Shown here: in pieces, positions 19,380 through 32,448 of the stretch
How the letters are laid out: the number at the start of each line of letters is the position of its first letter
How positions within the stretch are numbered: the first letter of the stretch is position 1
Source of the DNA: Pseudomonas putida
GTDB taxonomy: Bacteria > Pseudomonadota > Gammaproteobacteria > Pseudomonadales > Pseudomonadaceae
NCBI GenBank assembly: GCA_041879295.1
Contig: CP047152.1
Coordinates: 451,001 to 515,000, forward strand
DNA: 64,000 nucleotides
Direction: 5' to 3'
Made by a program: the position numbers and the translations under genes
Notes under the pieces: model-generated
Databases searched by the model: none
Told to the model about the DNA's origin: nothing
The model's input: the letters and a program-made list of their open reading frames with translations, nothing else

Positions 19380-20647
19380 GTGGCTAACCTGCGCTGGAAG
19401 AGTTCACGGAAGACCGGGTAGATGTCGCCGGCCGATACCAGCTGCTGTTGGGCGAACGTGTCGGGGAAAGCATCGCCGATACGCTCGTACTCATACCACA
19501 GCGCCTGGTGTTCACGGGGGGTGATCTCAACGTAAGTGTAGTACTGCACATGCGGCATGATCTGTTTGGAGAGGATGTCGCGGCAGATCGGCGAGTCGTC
19601 GTTCCAGTTGTCGCCATCGGAAGCTTGCGCGGCATAAATATTCCAGTCGCTGGCCGGGTAGCGCTCGGCCATGATCTCCTGCATCAGCTTGAGGGCACTG
19701 GAAACGATGGTGCCGCCGGTTTCCCGCGAGTAGAAGAACTCTTCTTCATCGACTTCCCGGGCGCTGGTGTGGTGGCGAATGAAAACGACTTCGATGCGCT
19801 CGTAGTTACGCTTGAGGAACAGGTACAGCAGGATGAAGAAGCGCTTTGCGATGTCCTTGGTGGCCTGGGTCATCGAGCCGGATACGTCCATCAGGCAGAA
19901 CATCACCGCCTTCGAGCTTGGGTTGGGTTGCTTGACCAGCAGGTTGTACTTGAGGTCGAAGGTGTCGAGGAAGGGCAGGCGGTTGATACGCGCTTTCAGG
20001 CGCTCGATTTCCTGTTCGATTTCCTGGATATCGGTGAAATTGTCCGGCTCTTCGACCCGCAGGCGGTCGAGTTCCTTTTGTGCTTCGCGCAGCAGGGCGC
20101 GGCTGCTGCCGGTCAGGGCGATACGCCGGGCATGGGCCGAGCGCAGGGTGCGCACGATGTTGATGCGTGACGGGTTGCCTTCGTTGGCGATGCCGGCCCG
20201 AACGGTCTTGAAGGTGTCGGCGCCAGTCAGGTGACGTTTGACCAGGTTGGGTAGCTCAAGGTCCTCGAACATGAATTCGAGAAATTCTTCCTGGGTGATC
20301 TGGAAGACGAACTCGTCCATGCCCTCGCCGGAATTGCCGGCCTTGCCGCGACCGCCACCACCTCCACCGCCTTGCGGCCGTGGGATGTGTTCACCTGCCG
20401 TGAATTCTTTGTTGCCAGGGTGCACGATGGTCTGTTTGCCCCCACGACCATGATGCAAGACCGGTTCGTCGATGTCGCGTCCGGGAATACTGATCTGCTC
20501 GCCGTGTTCCATATCCATGATGGAGCGGCGGCTCACCGCCTCTTCGACGGCCTTTTTGATATGTTCGCGGTACCGCCGCAGGAAGCGCTGGCGGTTGACC
20601 GTGCTCTTGTTCTTGCCGTTCAGGCGTCGGTCTATAACGTAGCTCAT
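19376..20647 (-). CDS. yeaH: YeaH/YhbH family protein (DUF444)
   Basis: A 423-residue DUF444 protein starting [21 protein letters not shown] just before ATG decides the start. The C-terminal half is a von Willebrand A-like fold with a visible MIDAS-type DVSGSM motif. A Gly-rich linker (GGGGGGRGK) lies near residue 90. In E. coli, YeaH works with the kinase YeaG (PrkA) under nitrogen and stationary-phase stress; a direct biochemical activity is not established. It lies in the middle of the prkA-yeaH-spoVR operon. Confidence 0.93.
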   Translation of the reverse strand: MSYVIDRRLNGKNKSTVNRQRFLRRYREHIKKAVEEAVSRRSIMDMEHGEQISIPGRDIDEPVLHHGRGGKQTIVHPGNKEFTAGEHIPRPQGGGGGGGRGKAGNSGEGMDEFVFQITQEEFLEFMFEDLELPNLVKRHLTGADTFKTVRAGIANEGNPSRINIVRTLRSAHARRIALTGSSRALLREAQKELDRLRVEEPDNFTDIQEIEQEIERLKARINRLPFLDTFDLKYNLLVKQPNPSSKAVMFCLMDVSGSMTQATKDIAKRFFILLYLFLKRNYERIEVVFIRHHTSAREVDEEEFFYSRETGGTIVSSALKLMQEIMAERYPASDWNIYAAQASDGDNWNDDSPICRDILSKQIMPHVQYYTYVEITPREHQALWYEYERIGDAFPDTFAQQQLVSAGDIYPVFRELFQRRLAT

Positions 20648-20664
20648 GGTCCCTCCGGTGACTG

Positions 20665-20802
20665 GATGCAGCTGCAACCCACAAGCTGCAAGCCACAAGC
20701 TTCAAGCTGCAAGAAAGAGCAGCCACCGCCGCTGCAAGCTGTGACGCGGGCGGCAATGCCAACGCCAGGCAGCTTGCAGCTTGCGGCTCGTAGCTTGCCG
20801 CT
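20665..20802. repeat. Inverted clusters of AGCTTGCAG-type repeats
   Basis: Between prkA and yeaH, three or four imperfect CACAAGCTGCAAG units (20667-20712) face an inverted set, GCAGCTTGCAGCTTGCGGCT (from 20769), across a 55-base spacer. The RNA could fold into a long imperfect stem. This is a common Pseudomonas intergenic repeat; here it splits an operon and could lower expression downstream of prkA. Confidence 0.7.
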
Positions 20803-22725
20803 TTATTGCGATTTCCTGACCCGCAGGTACCATTCCGACAGCAGGCGCACCTGTTTGTCGGTATAGCCACGCTCCACCATCCGGGTGACGAAGTCGTTGT
20901 GTTTCTTCTGGTCCTCTTTGCTGGCCTTGGCGTTGAAGCTGATGACGGGCAGCAGGTCTTCGGTGTTGGAGAACATTTTCTTCTCGATCACGACCCGCAG
21001 CTTTTCATAACTCAGCCAGCTTGGATTCTTGCCATTGTTGTTGGCGCGTGCGCGCAGTACGAAGTTGACGATCTCGTTGCGGAAGTCTTTCGGGTTGCTG
21101 ATACCTGCCGGTTTCTCGATCTTCTCCAGTTCTTCGTTGAGCGCAATGCGGTTAAGAATTTCGCCGGTTTCCGGGTCGCGGTATTCCTGATCCTGGATCC
21201 AGAAGTCTGCGTACAGCACGTAGCGGTCGAAGATGTTCTGGCCGTATTCGCTGTAGGACTCGAGGTAGGCGGTCTGGATTTCCTTGCCGATAAACTCGAT
21301 GTAGCGCGGCGCCAGGTATTCCTTCAGGTAGCGCAGATAGCGTTCGCGCACTTCAGCCGGGAACTGTTCCTGTTCGATCTGCTGTTCGAGCACATACAGC
21401 AGGTGCACCGGGTTGGCGGCAATTTCGTGTGGGTCGAAGTTGAACACCTTGGACAGGATCTTGAAGGCGAAGCGAGTCGATAGGCCGTTCATGCCTTCGT
21501 CGACACCCGCGGCGTCCCGGTATTCCTGAATCGACTTGGCCTTTGGATCGGTGTCCTTGAGGTTTTCCCCGTCGTAAACGCGCATCTTGGAATAGATATT
21601 GGAGTTCTCTGGCTCTTTCAGGCGCGAAAGCACAGTGAACTGAGCCAACATCTTGAGCGTGTCTGGCGCACAGTGGGCCTTGGACAGTGAGCTGTTGATC
21701 AGCAACTTGTCGTAGATCTTGATTTCATCGCTGACCCGCAGGCAGTACGGCACCTTGACGATATAGATCCTGTCGATGAACGCTTCGTTGTTCTTGTTGT
21801 TGCGGAAGGTGTGCCACTCCGATTCGTTGGAGTGCGCCAACAGAATACCGGTATAGGGGATCGCCCCAAGGCCTTCGGTACTGTTGTAGTTGCCTTCCTG
21901 AGTGGCGGTGAGCAAGGGGTGCAGGACCTTGATCGGCGCCTTGAACATTTCGACGAATTCCATCAGGCCCTGGTTGGCCCGGCACAGCGCGCCCGAGTAG
22001 CTATAAGCATCGGCGTCGTTCTGTGGGTATTCCTCAAGTTTGCGGATATCGACCTTGCCGACCAGGGCAGAAATGTCCTGGTTGTTTTCATCGCCGGGTT
22101 CGGTCTTGGCAATGGCGATCTGGTTAAGAATCGACGGGTACAGCTTCACCACCTTGAACTTGGAGATGTCACCGCCAAATTCCTGCAGGCGCTTGGTGGC
22201 CCAAGGCGACATGATGGTGTTGAGGTAGCGCCGTGGGATACCGAACTCTTCCTCGAGAATGGCCCCATCTTCGGTGGCATTGAACAAGCCCAGAGGTGAC
22301 TCGAAGACCGGCGAGCCCTTGATCGCGTAGAACGGCACCTTTTCCATCAGCTGCTTGAGTTTTTCCGCCAGCGAGGACTTGCCGCCGCCTACCGGGCCCA
22401 GCAGATAGAGGATCTGTTTCTTCTCTTCCAGGCCTTGGGCGGCGTGGCGGAAGTACGACACGATCTGGTCGATGCACTCTTCCATGCCATGGAAGTCGGC
22501 AAAGGCCGGATAGCGGCGGATAACCTTGTTGGAGAAGATGCGCGACAGCCTGGAGTTGGTAGAGGTGTCGATCAGCTCTGGCTCACCGATGGCCAGCAAC
22601 AGCCGTTCGGCCGCCGATGCGTAGGCACTGCGATCCTCTTTGCACAGCTCGAGGTACTCCTGCAGCGAGAGTTCTTCCTGGCGCGTAGACTCGAAACGTT
22701 GTTGGAAGTGGCTAAAAATACTCAT
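20803..22725 (-). CDS. prkA: PrkA-type serine protein kinase (YeaG)
   Basis: A 640-residue PrkA family protein. The N-terminal AAA domain has the Walker A sequence LLGPVGGGKSSLAEKLK and a downstream ATPase core (about residues 80-370); the C-terminal PrkA kinase-like domain covers roughly 390-640. E. coli YeaG is induced by RpoS and nitrogen starvation. First gene of prkA-yeaH-spoVR, a conserved stress operon. The 282-base region upstream, to glpE, holds no gene and presumably the operon promoter; I could not assign its boxes with confidence. Confidence 0.95.
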   Translation of the reverse strand: MSIFSHFQQRFESTRQEELSLQEYLELCKEDRSAYASAAERLLLAIGEPELIDTSTNSRLSRIFSNKVIRRYPAFADFHGMEECIDQIVSYFRHAAQGLEEKKQILYLLGPVGGGKSSLAEKLKQLMEKVPFYAIKGSPVFESPLGLFNATEDGAILEEEFGIPRRYLNTIMSPWATKRLQEFGGDISKFKVVKLYPSILNQIAIAKTEPGDENNQDISALVGKVDIRKLEEYPQNDADAYSYSGALCRANQGLMEFVEMFKAPIKVLHPLLTATQEGNYNSTEGLGAIPYTGILLAHSNESEWHTFRNNKNNEAFIDRIYIVKVPYCLRVSDEIKIYDKLLINSSLSKAHCAPDTLKMLAQFTVLSRLKEPENSNIYSKMRVYDGENLKDTDPKAKSIQEYRDAAGVDEGMNGLSTRFAFKILSKVFNFDPHEIAANPVHLLYVLEQQIEQEQFPAEVRERYLRYLKEYLAPRYIEFIGKEIQTAYLESYSEYGQNIFDRYVLYADFWIQDQEYRDPETGEILNRIALNEELEKIEKPAGISNPKDFRNEIVNFVLRARANNNGKNPSWLSYEKLRVVIEKKMFSNTEDLLPVISFNAKASKEDQKKHNDFVTRMVERGYTDKQVRLLSEWYLRVRKSQ

Positions 22726-23007
22726 GACGTCACCTCGCTCGATACGTGGAGACGACGCCGGATCAGTCAGCTGATGCTGGCATGCAACCGGGTTGGCCGA
22801 TTGCTGTATACCCCCCAGAACACCCTGTAACGCTACCGATGACCCGCACGCCGGTGTACCGGCTCTCCCCTTTTTGGATGGCCTGAGCTTAAGCGTAGTT
22901 GGTTATCTGCAAGATCAAGGGGCGAGAAAGGCAGAAGTGACGAACGACCGTTCGTCAGATAAGCCGCAAGCCCGCGCGGGGCACGGGCTGCAGGGGAAAA
23001 TAAAAAA

Positions 23008-23340
23008 TTATTCAGCGTTGCCCTGAGCGGTCTCGGCCGGGTAGGTCGCGCGCCACAGTTCGAAGCCGCCGTCCACGCTGTAAACGTCGGAGAAACCTTG
23101 GCCTACCAGGTAGGCGGCAGCGCTTTGGCTGGAATTGCCGTGATAGCAGACCACCAGGGTTGGCGCGTCGAGGTCGGCGTTGCGGATGAAATCGGCGACC
23201 GAGTGGTTGTCCAGGTGCCGGGCGCCGGTGATGTGGCCGGCGGCAAAGGCCTGCGGGTCGCGAATGTCGACCACGACCGCACCTTCTTTCTTGCGAAGCT
23301 CCAAGGCCTGCTCAGGAGGGATGCGCTTGAATTCGCTCAT
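23008..23340 (-). CDS. glpE: Thiosulfate sulfurtransferase GlpE
   Basis: A single-domain rhodanese of 110 residues. The active-site loop CYHGNSSQ has catalytic C65, and [16 protein letters not shown] is the rhodanese signature. GlpE moves sulfane sulfur from thiosulfate to cyanide or thioredoxin in the cytoplasm. It lies 14 bases downstream of apaH on the same strand and is likely co-transcribed with apaH and apaG. Length matches E. coli GlpE (108 residues). Confidence 0.95.
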   Translation of the reverse strand: MSEFKRIPPEQALELRKKEGAVVVDIRDPQAFAAGHITGARHLDNHSVADFIRNADLDAPTLVVCYHGNSSQSAAAYLVGQGFSDVYSVDGGFELWRATYPAETAQGNAE

Positions 23341-23354
23341 GGGTACTACTTCCT

Positions 23355-24221
23355 TCAGGTGTGGTCGTTGAGTGTAGTGGGTTGTGCCGGTTGGCGCAGG
23401 GTGCCGTCGTCGGCGCAGTCGCAGCGGTGGTATTCACCGCTGTCAACGTTGTACAGGGTCATGGCGCCACCCCATACACAGCCAGTGTCCAGGGCGATGA
23501 CGTCGGGCTGGGTGACCTCACCCTGCAGAGCGGCCCAATGGCCAAAGATGATCTTCACGTGGCGTGAGCGGCGGTCTTTGTGCGCGTACCAGGCTTTGTA
23601 GCCTTTGGGCGCGCTACCCAGGCCTTCCTTGCTCTTGAGGTCGAGTTTGCCATCGGCAGTGCAAAAGCGCATGCGGGTGAAGTAGTTGGTGATGACCCGT
23701 AGGCGTTCGACGCCGGCGAGGTTCTTGCGCCACTTGTTCGGCTCGTTACCATACATGCCTTCGAGGTACAGCTGCAGGCGGGTGTCGTCACGCAGCACTT
23801 CCTCGACCTCGGCGGCGAGTTCCAGGGCTTTGCCAAGGGTCCATTGTGGCGGTATGCCGGCGTGAACCAGGGCGATGCCGCGGGGCTCGTCGTAATGCAG
23901 CAGCTTTTGCTGGCGTAGCCAGTCGAGCAGCTGGTCGGCGTCCGGCGCTTCAATGATCTCGCGCAGTGTGTCGCTTTTCTTGAGCCGCTCGACGTTGTGC
24001 CAGGCGGCCAGCAGGTGCAGGTCATGGTTGCCCAGCACGCAGACCAGTGAATGACGGATCGAGTACAGGAAGCGCAGGGTTTCCAGTGACTCGGGGCCGC
24101 GGTTGACCAGGTCGCCGACCAGCCACAGGCGGTCGACGGCGGGGTTGAAACTGACGCGATCGAGCAGGCATTTGAGTGGCTGCAGGCAGCCCTGCAGGTC
24201 ACCGACGGCGTAGGTAGCCAT
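23355..24221 (-). CDS. apaH: Bis(5'-nucleosyl)-tetraphosphatase, symmetrical
   Basis: ApaH, 288 residues, splits Ap4A into two ADP. The calcineurin-type metallophosphatase motifs are all present: [19 protein letters not shown], and [10 protein letters not shown]. ApaH also removes Np4 caps from RNA in E. coli. Its ATG overlaps the apaG stop by one base (TGATG), so the pair is translationally coupled, as in enteric bacteria where ksgA-apaG-apaH are also linked. Confidence 0.97.
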   Translation of the reverse strand: MATYAVGDLQGCLQPLKCLLDRVSFNPAVDRLWLVGDLVNRGPESLETLRFLYSIRHSLVCVLGNHDLHLLAAWHNVERLKKSDTLREIIEAPDADQLLDWLRQQKLLHYDEPRGIALVHAGIPPQWTLGKALELAAEVEEVLRDDTRLQLYLEGMYGNEPNKWRKNLAGVERLRVITNYFTRMRFCTADGKLDLKSKEGLGSAPKGYKAWYAHKDRRSRHVKIIFGHWAALQGEVTQPDVIALDTGCVWGGAMTLYNVDSGEYHRCDCADDGTLRQPAQPTTLNDHT

Positions 24222-24601
24222 CAGTGCAGCGCCCCGGGCACTGCCAGGCGGAAGGGGGCAATCTCGGCGTCGAAGCGCTTACCGTCTTCGGCGAACATCT
24301 GGTAGCTGCCCTGCATGGTGCCAACGCGGGTGCTGATGACGGCACCACTGCTGTAAGTATGGCTCTGGCCAGGGTCGATGTTGGGTTGCTGGCCGACCAC
24401 ACCGGCACCGCGTACTTCCTCAACCTCGCCGTCACCGTTGGTGATCAGCCAGTGGCGCGACAGCAGCTTGGCCGTGAGCGAGCCATTGTTCTGCACGGTA
24501 ATGGTGTAGGCGAAAGCGAAACGACTGTTTTCGGGGTCGGATTGTTCTTTCAGGTAGCGGGTCACGACGCTGACGTCGATTTGATAGCGGGGGTCGGACA
24601 T
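24221..24601 (-). CDS. apaG: Co2+/Mg2+ efflux-associated protein ApaG
   Basis: A 126-residue ApaG (DUF525) protein with an immunoglobulin-like beta fold; the conserved [10 protein letters not shown] and GxGVVGxQP segments are visible. Loss of the homologue changes cobalt resistance and magnesium efflux in Salmonella, but its molecular role is unknown. The start at 24601 ([10 protein letters not shown]) follows AAGG; the frame extends nine codons further up. It lies between rsmA and apaH, the conserved ksgA-apaG-apaH order. Confidence 0.94.
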   Translation of the reverse strand: MSDPRYQIDVSVVTRYLKEQSDPENSRFAFAYTITVQNNGSLTAKLLSRHWLITNGDGEVEEVRGAGVVGQQPNIDPGQSHTYSSGAVISTRVGTMQGSYQMFAEDGKRFDAEIAPFRLAVPGALH

Positions 24602-24693
24602 GCAAGGGCCTTGGGCGAACTGACGCAATAATGCAGTCTAGGCCATTGGGAGGGGGGAGGGCCAGCGGTGATCGGGCTTGGGGTGTTGACTAT

Positions 24694-24731
24694 GCCGGCC
24701 CCTTCGCGGGTTTAACCGCGATAAGGCCGGT
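24694..24731. repeat. REP-like hairpin between rsmA and apaG
   Basis: GCCGGCCCCTTCGCGG, a short loop, then CCGCGATAAGGCCGG: a single REP unit extended by an outer GCCGGCC/GGCCGGT stem. It may terminate or trim the upstream pdxA-rsmA transcript. Confidence 0.7.
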
Positions 24732-24741
24732 ACAGGCTAAA

Positions 24742-25545
24742 TCAGGCTTGTTGCTGATCAGCCAGTTGGTCAGCCAGGCGCACGAAGGCTGCCAGGTCGA
24801 GCTGTTCAGGGCGCAGGCTGCCATCAACGCCGGCAGCCTCGATGGCGGCGCTGTCCAGCAGGCCTTTCATGGTGTTGCGCAGGGTCTTGCGGCGCTGGTT
24901 GAACGCTTCGCGAACGACGCGCTCCAGCAGCAGGTGGTCCTGGGCCGGGAACGGCAGCACTTCGTGCGGCACCAGGCGGACGATCGCCGAATCCACTTTC
25001 GGTGGCGGGTTGAAGGCACCAGGGCCGACATTGAACAGGTGCTCCACGCGGCAGTGGTACTGCACCATGATCGACAGGCGCCCCCAGTCACCACCGCCAG
25101 GGCCGGCGGCCATGCGCTCGACCACTTCCTTCTGCAGCATGAAGTGCATGTCGCGGATCAACCCAGCATGGCTGAGCAGGTGGAAGATCAGCGGGGTGGA
25201 GATGTTGTAGGGCAGGTTGCCAACCACCTTGAGGCTGCGCGGCGGCACGCCCAGTTGGTTGAAGTCGAACTTCAGGGCGTCGCCCTGATGCAGGCGGAAG
25301 TTGCTGCGATCAGCGAACTTGTGCTGGAGGATCGGCACCAGGTCTTTGTCCAGCTCCACCACGTCCAGCTGTGCGCCGCTGCCCAGCAGGCCTTCGGTCA
25401 GGGCGCCTTGGCCCGGGCCGATTTCCAGCAGGTGTTCACCGGCCTTGGCGTTGATGGCACGCAGGATGCGGTCGATGATACCGGCGTCGTGCAGGAAGTT
25501 CTGGCCGAAGCGCTTGCGCGCCCGGTGTTGGTATTGCTCGTTCAT
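24742..25545 (-). CDS. rsmA: 16S rRNA (adenine1518/1519-N6)-dimethyltransferase
   Basis: RsmA/KsgA, 267 residues, dimethylates two adjacent adenines in helix 45 of 16S rRNA during late 30S assembly. Motifs: [16 protein letters not shown], the SAM-binding [11 protein letters not shown], and catalytic NLPYNIST. Its start overlaps the pdxA stop by 4 bases. The order lptD-surA-pdxA-rsmA-apaG-apaH is the classical gammaproteobacterial arrangement. Confidence 0.97.
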   Translation of the reverse strand: MNEQYQHRARKRFGQNFLHDAGIIDRILRAINAKAGEHLLEIGPGQGALTEGLLGSGAQLDVVELDKDLVPILQHKFADRSNFRLHQGDALKFDFNQLGVPPRSLKVVGNLPYNISTPLIFHLLSHAGLIRDMHFMLQKEVVERMAAGPGGGDWGRLSIMVQYHCRVEHLFNVGPGAFNPPPKVDSAIVRLVPHEVLPFPAQDHLLLERVVREAFNQRRKTLRNTMKGLLDSAAIEAAGVDGSLRPEQLDLAAFVRLADQLADQQQA

Positions 25546-26531
25546 GGTCGGTTCTCGGCCATCTGGTAGGCGGTTTCCAGTGCGACGCGCAGGCTGCCGG
25601 TGTCGACTTTGCCAGTGCCGGCCAGGTCCAGGGCGGTGCCGTGGTCAACCGACGTGCGGATGATCGGCAGGCCCAGGGTCACGTTCACTGCAGCGCCGAA
25701 GCCTTTGTACTTGAGTACGGGAAGGCCCTGGTCGTGGTACATCGCCAGCACTGCATCGCAGTGCTCCAGATATTTGGGGGTAAACAGGGTATCGGCCGGC
25801 AGTGGCCCGCGCAGGTCCATGCCTTCGGTGCGCAGGCGGGCCAGGGTCGGCTCGATGATGTCGATTTCTTCGCGGCCCAGGTGGCCGCCCTCGCCCGCGT
25901 GCGGGTTGAGGCCGCACACGAGGATACGCGGGTTGGCAATGCCGAACTTGTCGCGCATGTCGGCATGCAGGATACGGGTTACACGTTCGACGCGCTCGGC
26001 AGTGATAGCGTCGGCAATATCACGCAGTGGCAGGTGCGTGGTCACCAGGGCCACGCGCAGGCCGCGGGTGGCCAGCATCATTACCACTTGTGCGGTGCGG
26101 GTCAGTTCGGCAAGGAATTCGGTATGCCCGGAAAAGGCGATACCGCTTTCGTTGATCACACCCTTGTGTACCGGGGCAGTGATCATCCCGGCGAAGTGCC
26201 CGTCCAGGCAGCCTTGCCCGGCGCGGGTCAGGGTTTCCAACACGAACGCCGCGTTGGCCTTGTCGAGCTGGCCTGGCACCACCGGGGCCGCCAGGGGGGT
26301 ATCCCAGACGTACAGGCTTCCTGCGGGGGCAGGGTGGTCTGGCCATTGGCCCGGGGCTACCGGCAGCAGGCTGACGGCCAGCCCCAGCTGCGTGGCCCGC
26401 TCGGCGAGCAGGTCACGGCTGGTGATGGCGATCAGGGGATGGGGCTGGGCGTCTGCGGCGAGCAGCAGGCACAGGTCGGGGCCTATGCCGGCCGGCTCGC
26501 CGGGGGTGACGGCGAAGCGCAGGGGCTTCAC
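25542..26531 (-). CDS. pdxA: 4-hydroxythreonine-4-phosphate dehydrogenase
   Basis: PdxA, 329 residues, oxidises 4-phosphohydroxy-L-threonine in the DXP-dependent pathway to pyridoxal 5'-phosphate. Visible: [11 protein letters not shown] at the start, metal-binding histidines in the [10 protein letters not shown] and [11 protein letters not shown] segments, and NPHAGEGG. It overlaps surA upstream and rsmA downstream by 4 bases each, so the three are translationally coupled. Confidence 0.97.
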   Translation of the reverse strand: MKPLRFAVTPGEPAGIGPDLCLLLAADAQPHPLIAITSRDLLAERATQLGLAVSLLPVAPGQWPDHPAPAGSLYVWDTPLAAPVVPGQLDKANAAFVLETLTRAGQGCLDGHFAGMITAPVHKGVINESGIAFSGHTEFLAELTRTAQVVMMLATRGLRVALVTTHLPLRDIADAITAERVERVTRILHADMRDKFGIANPRILVCGLNPHAGEGGHLGREEIDIIEPTLARLRTEGMDLRGPLPADTLFTPKYLEHCDAVLAMYHDQGLPVLKYKGFGAAVNVTLGLPIIRTSVDHGTALDLAGTGKVDTGSLRVALETAYQMAENRP

Positions 26532-27847
26532 TGGGCGGCCTGGTCAGCGCCAGGCAGCTTGATTTCAACGTAGGCTTCGTCGCGGATCTGGCGCAGCCAG
26601 GTTTGCAGCTCTTCGTCGTACTTGCGATTGCGCAGTACGCTCAGTGCCTGCTGTTCGCGAGCCTGCTCGGTGCTGTCGGTGGCGCGGCGGCCCAGCACTT
26701 CCAGAACGTGCCAGCCGTATTGGGTCTTGAACGGTTTGGTCACTACGCCTTGCTGGGCATTGGCCATCTGTTCACGGAACTCCGGTACCAGGGTGTTCGG
26801 GTCGACCCAGTTGAGGTCGCCACCGTTGAGTGCCGAACCCGGGTCTTCCGAGAAGTTCTTGGCCAGTTCGCCGAAGTCTTCGCCGCTCTTGATCCTCTCG
26901 TACAGGCGCTCGGCCAGCTGCTTGGTGGCCGCCTCGCTGCGGATCTCGCTTGGCTTGATCAGGATGTGGCGTACATGCACTTCGTCACGCAGCACGTTCT
27001 CGCTGCCACCGCGCTTCTCCTCGAGCTTGAGGATGATGAAGCCGTTGGGGATGCGAATAGGCTGGGTAATTTCGCCCACTGGCATGCTGCTGAGCATCTT
27101 GGCGAAGTCAGGTGGCAGCTGGCCGGCTTTACGCCAGCCCATCTCGCCGCCTTCCAGTGCGTTTTCGCTGGCGGAATTGGCAATCGCCATCTGGCCGAAG
27201 TCCGCGCCCTGGCGCAGTTGCTGGTACACGTCACCGACCTTGCGGGCCGCTTTCTGGATATCGTCCGAGTTGGCGGCTTCCGGGGTCGGGATGAGGATGT
27301 TGGCCAGGCGGTACTCTTCCGACATCTGCATCTTGCCCAGATCCGAGGCCAGGAAGTTCTTCACTTCCTGCTCGGACACCTGAATGCGTTCGGCAACGCG
27401 GCGTTGGCGCACGCGGCTGATGATCATCTCGCGCTTGACCTGCTCGCGAGCGTCGTCGAACGACAGGCCGTCATGGGCCAGCGCCGCGCGGAACTGGTCC
27501 AGCGACATACCATTGCGCTGGGCAATGGTACCAATGGCCTGGTTCAGCTCTTCGTCGGTGATGCGGATGCCGGAGCGCTCGCCGATCTGCAACTGCAGGT
27601 TCTCGACGATCAGGCGTTCCAGTACCTGCGGTTCCAGGGCGCTGGTCGGCGGTACGCCGCCGCCGCGCTTGGCGATTGTTCGCTGGACTTCATGGACACG
27701 CTGTTCCAGTTGGCTTTGCATGACCACGTCGTTGTCGACGATAGCCACCACGCGATCAAGAGGTTGCACCGCGGCATGCACCGCGCCACTCAGCAAAGCG
27801 GCGCCCAGCAACACTGGGCGCAGACGATCAATAAGCTTGGTCTTCAC
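26528..27847 (-). CDS. surA: Periplasmic chaperone/peptidyl-prolyl isomerase SurA
   Basis: SurA (439 residues from the chosen GTG) escorts outer-membrane proteins, including LptD, across the periplasm. Signal peptide to about residue 25 (ending VHAA), N-terminal chaperone domain, two parvulin PPIase domains (starting near [10 protein letters not shown] and [12 protein letters not shown]) and a C-terminal helix. The start overlaps the lptD end: GTG at 27847 gives [11 protein letters not shown], while GTG at 27853 has a better placed AAGG and would add two residues. The placement directly after its client gene lptD is conserved. Confidence 0.95.
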   Translation of the reverse strand: MKTKLIDRLRPVLLGAALLSGAVHAAVQPLDRVVAIVDNDVVMQSQLEQRVHEVQRTIAKRGGGVPPTSALEPQVLERLIVENLQLQIGERSGIRITDEELNQAIGTIAQRNGMSLDQFRAALAHDGLSFDDAREQVKREMIISRVRQRRVAERIQVSEQEVKNFLASDLGKMQMSEEYRLANILIPTPEAANSDDIQKAARKVGDVYQQLRQGADFGQMAIANSASENALEGGEMGWRKAGQLPPDFAKMLSSMPVGEITQPIRIPNGFIILKLEEKRGGSENVLRDEVHVRHILIKPSEIRSEAATKQLAERLYERIKSGEDFGELAKNFSEDPGSALNGGDLNWVDPNTLVPEFREQMANAQQGVVTKPFKTQYGWHVLEVLGRRATDSTEQAREQQALSVLRNRKYDEELQTWLRQIRDEAYVEIKLPGADQAAQ

Positions 27848-30629
27848 GTTCACGGTAACCTTGAATGCCTTGGTCGAGGAAAGACTCGACCTTGTTGCCA
27901 ACTACGCCGCCGAGGCCTTTCAGGACGATCTGAAGGAAGACACCGTGGTCGCCTTTTTCGTTCTGTGGAAGGGCCTGGCTGAAATCGTCGTAGTCGATCC
28001 AGTAACGGTTGATCAGGCGCAGCTTCCAGCAGCAGTTGTCGTATTCGAAACCGCCCATGGCTTCCAGGGTGCGGTTGCGGTTGTAGTCATGCTGCCAGCG
28101 GGCGATAACGTTCCACTGTGGAACGATCGGCCAGATGACCGAGAAGTCATGCTGCTGGATCTTGTAGTAGTCCTTCACGTAGTTAGGGCTGCCCGGGGTG
28201 CCATAGTCACCGCCGCCCACTTTCCAGGTACCGGTCGCGGAGTCATAGGCGATGGTGTCGTTACGGTAGCGATAACCGAGGTTGACCACCTTGTTCGGGT
28301 TGTCTTCAGGCTGGTAGTGGAACATCGCGGCGCCCGAGCGTGGGCTGCGGGTGTCCGGGTCCCAGTTGTAGTTCGAATTGAAGCGCCAGTCGCGGTTGAA
28401 GTAGTAGTTGTACATCAGCGCGTACGGCGACACGTCGGACTGCGAGTCGGTGCGGGTGCGGTAGTCGATACCCGGCAACTGGACTTTGCGATCCTTGAAG
28501 TAATAGGCCTGGCCGATGCTGAAGTTCTGCCGCTCGAAGCCATTCTCTTCGATCCAGCGGGTTGTCACGCCCAGCGACAGTTTGTTCTCGTCGCCGATAC
28601 GGTCGGTACCGCTGAAGCGGTTGTCACGGAAAAGCGAATCGTAGCTGAACAGCGTTTCGCCCGAGTCGAAGAGCGGGATGTCCCTCTGGTCTTTGTACGG
28701 GACGTAGAGGTAGAACAGGCGCGGTTCGAGAGTCTGTTTGTAGTCGGTACCGAACATCGATGTCTTGCGGTCGAAGTAGAGGCCGCTGTCCACGCTGAAA
28801 ATAGGTACGTCCCGGTTCAGCGAACTGTTGTAGCTGCCGTACGCAGGATTGGCCGACTGGGTGACGGCCTGGGCCTTGCCCTGGCTGTCCAGGTCCAGGT
28901 CATAGTGCGTGTACGCGTATTTCAGCTTCGGAGTCAGGAAACCGTAGCTGGCTTCCATCGGCAGGCTGATCGACGGTGCAACGTTGAAGCGGTTGCCGTT
29001 GGCGCGGGCAATACCGCTGACGTTCTCGTCCAGACGGCGGCCTGCTGCACCGGCAGAGAAGTCCGGGTTACCGTCCTCGTCCAGAACGAAGTCGTTTTTC
29101 AGGTCGCGATCAAAGCGAACGGCTTCGGTTTCATATCCGAAGTTCAAGCCACCCGGCTCGAACGGCAGCTTACCGTTCAGGGTAATCTGCGGCAGGCGGT
29201 CGTACGGCGTGATCTTCGAAATGGTCGCCATTTCGTAGGCATGCACGTTCAACCTTGCGGTGTAGCCGTTGCCACGGTAGGTCAGCGCACCCTGCTGGTC
29301 CAGCAGGTCTTTGCTCTCAACACCGATCTGGTCGGACTCCAGGTCCTGGAAGTAGAACGGGTCGCTGATGTCGGTGTAGTCCACCTCGGCCATCAGGCGC
29401 TCGTCCAGCCCGCCCTTGTGCTGCCAGTTGACCATCCAGCGCTGATCTTTGTAATCAGTCTGGTCTTTGCGGTCGTCGTTCTTGTCGTTCAGGTAGGCGC
29501 CGCCGAACTGGCCTTCGCTGGAAGGCGTCAGATAGCGGAACTCGCCTTCCATCAGCAGGCCGCGCTTGGCCATGTAACGCGGGTACAACGTGGCGTCGTA
29601 GTTTGGCGCCAGGTTGAAGTAATACGGCGTGACCAGCATGAAGCCGGTGTCGCTGCTGGTGCTGAACGATGGCGGCAGGAAACCGGACTGGCGACGGTCG
29701 TCGATCGGGAAGTAGATGTACGGTGTGTAGAACACCGGGAAATCCTTGACCCGCAGCGTGACGTTGGTCGCGGTACCGAAACCGGTTGCCGGGTTCAGGG
29801 TGATGTTGTTGCCCTTCAACTGCCAGGCGTTGCTGCCCGGTTCGCAGGTGGTGTACGTACCGTCCTTGAGGCGGATGATGGCGTTTTCGCTGCGCTTGGC
29901 GTACAGGGCATTGCCGCGAATGTGCGACTTGTGCATCACGTATTCGGCGTTGTCGACCTGGGCTTCGCCAGTATCGAGCTGGATCTGTGCCTCGTCACCG
30001 ACCACCAGCGAACCGTTGTCACGGATCTTGACGTTGCCCTTGAGCTCGCCACGGTTTTCGGCCTGGTAGAGGTTGGCCTCGTCGGCTTCGGCCTGCATGC
30101 TGCCCTGGCGCATCACCACGTCACCGGCGAGGGTGGCGATCTGTTGCTCCTGCTGGTACTTGGATACCTTGGCATTGATGTAGGTCGGCGACTCATCCTT
30201 CGGCGTGGTGTCGGCCATGCCCGGGCGGGTTGGCTCGATATACGCGCCACCGCAGTAGGGGCCGGTTTCAGCCAGCTGCGCGGCGGTGAGCTTTTCACGC
30301 GGAACCCAGTCCAGGTGGCTGTAGTCTTCACTGCGCGACTTCAGGCCACGGCCCTTGGCCTCGGTAACCAGCATGGGCCGGTCCGCAGTTTCGGCTTCGC
30401 CCGCAGCTTCGGTACCGGAACTGACGGCTGCACCTTCGTGCACCGGGCGCGGTGGCAGGTTGTTGACTGGGGTTTTGGGCTTGCAGTCCCAACCACCGGC
30501 GGCGGACACTTGGCAGTCGAATTGTTCGGCTGCCACTACGTATGAGGTGGCCAGAGGTTGCAGGGCCAGCAGACCGCCGGTTACCAGCAACGGAAACTTT
30601 CTACGAAACGCGGGGGATTTCAATGCCAT
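27828..30629 (-). CDS. lptD: LPS-assembly protein LptD
   Basis: LptD (OstA/Imp), 933 residues, is the outer-membrane beta-barrel that, with LptE, inserts lipopolysaccharide into the outer leaflet. A signal peptide (about 1-33) is followed by a Pro-rich linker, a periplasmic beta-jellyroll (about 165-300) and the barrel to the end, with many alternating aromatic strands. Cysteines near the N-terminus (FDCQV, WDCKP) and a CC pair near the C-terminus (DNCCWKLR) are placed for the inter-domain disulfides known in E. coli. The start ATG at 30629 is 69 codons into a longer open frame and gives a proper signal peptide. Confidence 0.96.
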   Translation of the reverse strand: MALKSPAFRRKFPLLVTGGLLALQPLATSYVVAAEQFDCQVSAAGGWDCKPKTPVNNLPPRPVHEGAAVSSGTEAAGEAETADRPMLVTEAKGRGLKSRSEDYSHLDWVPREKLTAAQLAETGPYCGGAYIEPTRPGMADTTPKDESPTYINAKVSKYQQEQQIATLAGDVVMRQGSMQAEADEANLYQAENRGELKGNVKIRDNGSLVVGDEAQIQLDTGEAQVDNAEYVMHKSHIRGNALYAKRSENAIIRLKDGTYTTCEPGSNAWQLKGNNITLNPATGFGTATNVTLRVKDFPVFYTPYIYFPIDDRRQSGFLPPSFSTSSDTGFMLVTPYYFNLAPNYDATLYPRYMAKRGLLMEGEFRYLTPSSEGQFGGAYLNDKNDDRKDQTDYKDQRWMVNWQHKGGLDERLMAEVDYTDISDPFYFQDLESDQIGVESKDLLDQQGALTYRGNGYTARLNVHAYEMATISKITPYDRLPQITLNGKLPFEPGGLNFGYETEAVRFDRDLKNDFVLDEDGNPDFSAGAAGRRLDENVSGIARANGNRFNVAPSISLPMEASYGFLTPKLKYAYTHYDLDLDSQGKAQAVTQSANPAYGSYNSSLNRDVPIFSVDSGLYFDRKTSMFGTDYKQTLEPRLFYLYVPYKDQRDIPLFDSGETLFSYDSLFRDNRFSGTDRIGDENKLSLGVTTRWIEENGFERQNFSIGQAYYFKDRKVQLPGIDYRTRTDSQSDVSPYALMYNYYFNRDWRFNSNYNWDPDTRSPRSGAAMFHYQPEDNPNKVVNLGYRYRNDTIAYDSATGTWKVGGGDYGTPGSPNYVKDYYKIQQHDFSVIWPIVPQWNVIARWQHDYNRNRTLEAMGGFEYDNCCWKLRLINRYWIDYDDFSQALPQNEKGDHGVFLQIVLKGLGGVVGNKVESFLDQGIQGYREREDQAY

Positions 30630-30759
30630 CTTATTAGTCCGGGCTTCCTGCGTGCCATCTGCCCGCGTGTGGGGCCGCACGCCTCTCGATGGTCTGAAAA
30701 AGATGCTGGATAATAAAGCATGACCCGCTTGACGGCTAGGGCCGTCGGAGACCCTTGCA

Positions 30760-32447
<1,688 letters not shown>

Positions 32448-32448
32448 C

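Noticed and set aside
22726..23007. Small gene or sigma-54 promoter upstream of prkA
   Set aside because: TGGCATGC-like bases are present but without a proper TGGCAC-N5-TTGC arrangement in the right direction, and short frames lack support.
27384..30545. A 1053-codon open frame antisense to lptD
   Set aside because: It is a high-GC shadow frame: no ribosome-binding site, odd composition, and lptD on the other strand has full family motifs.
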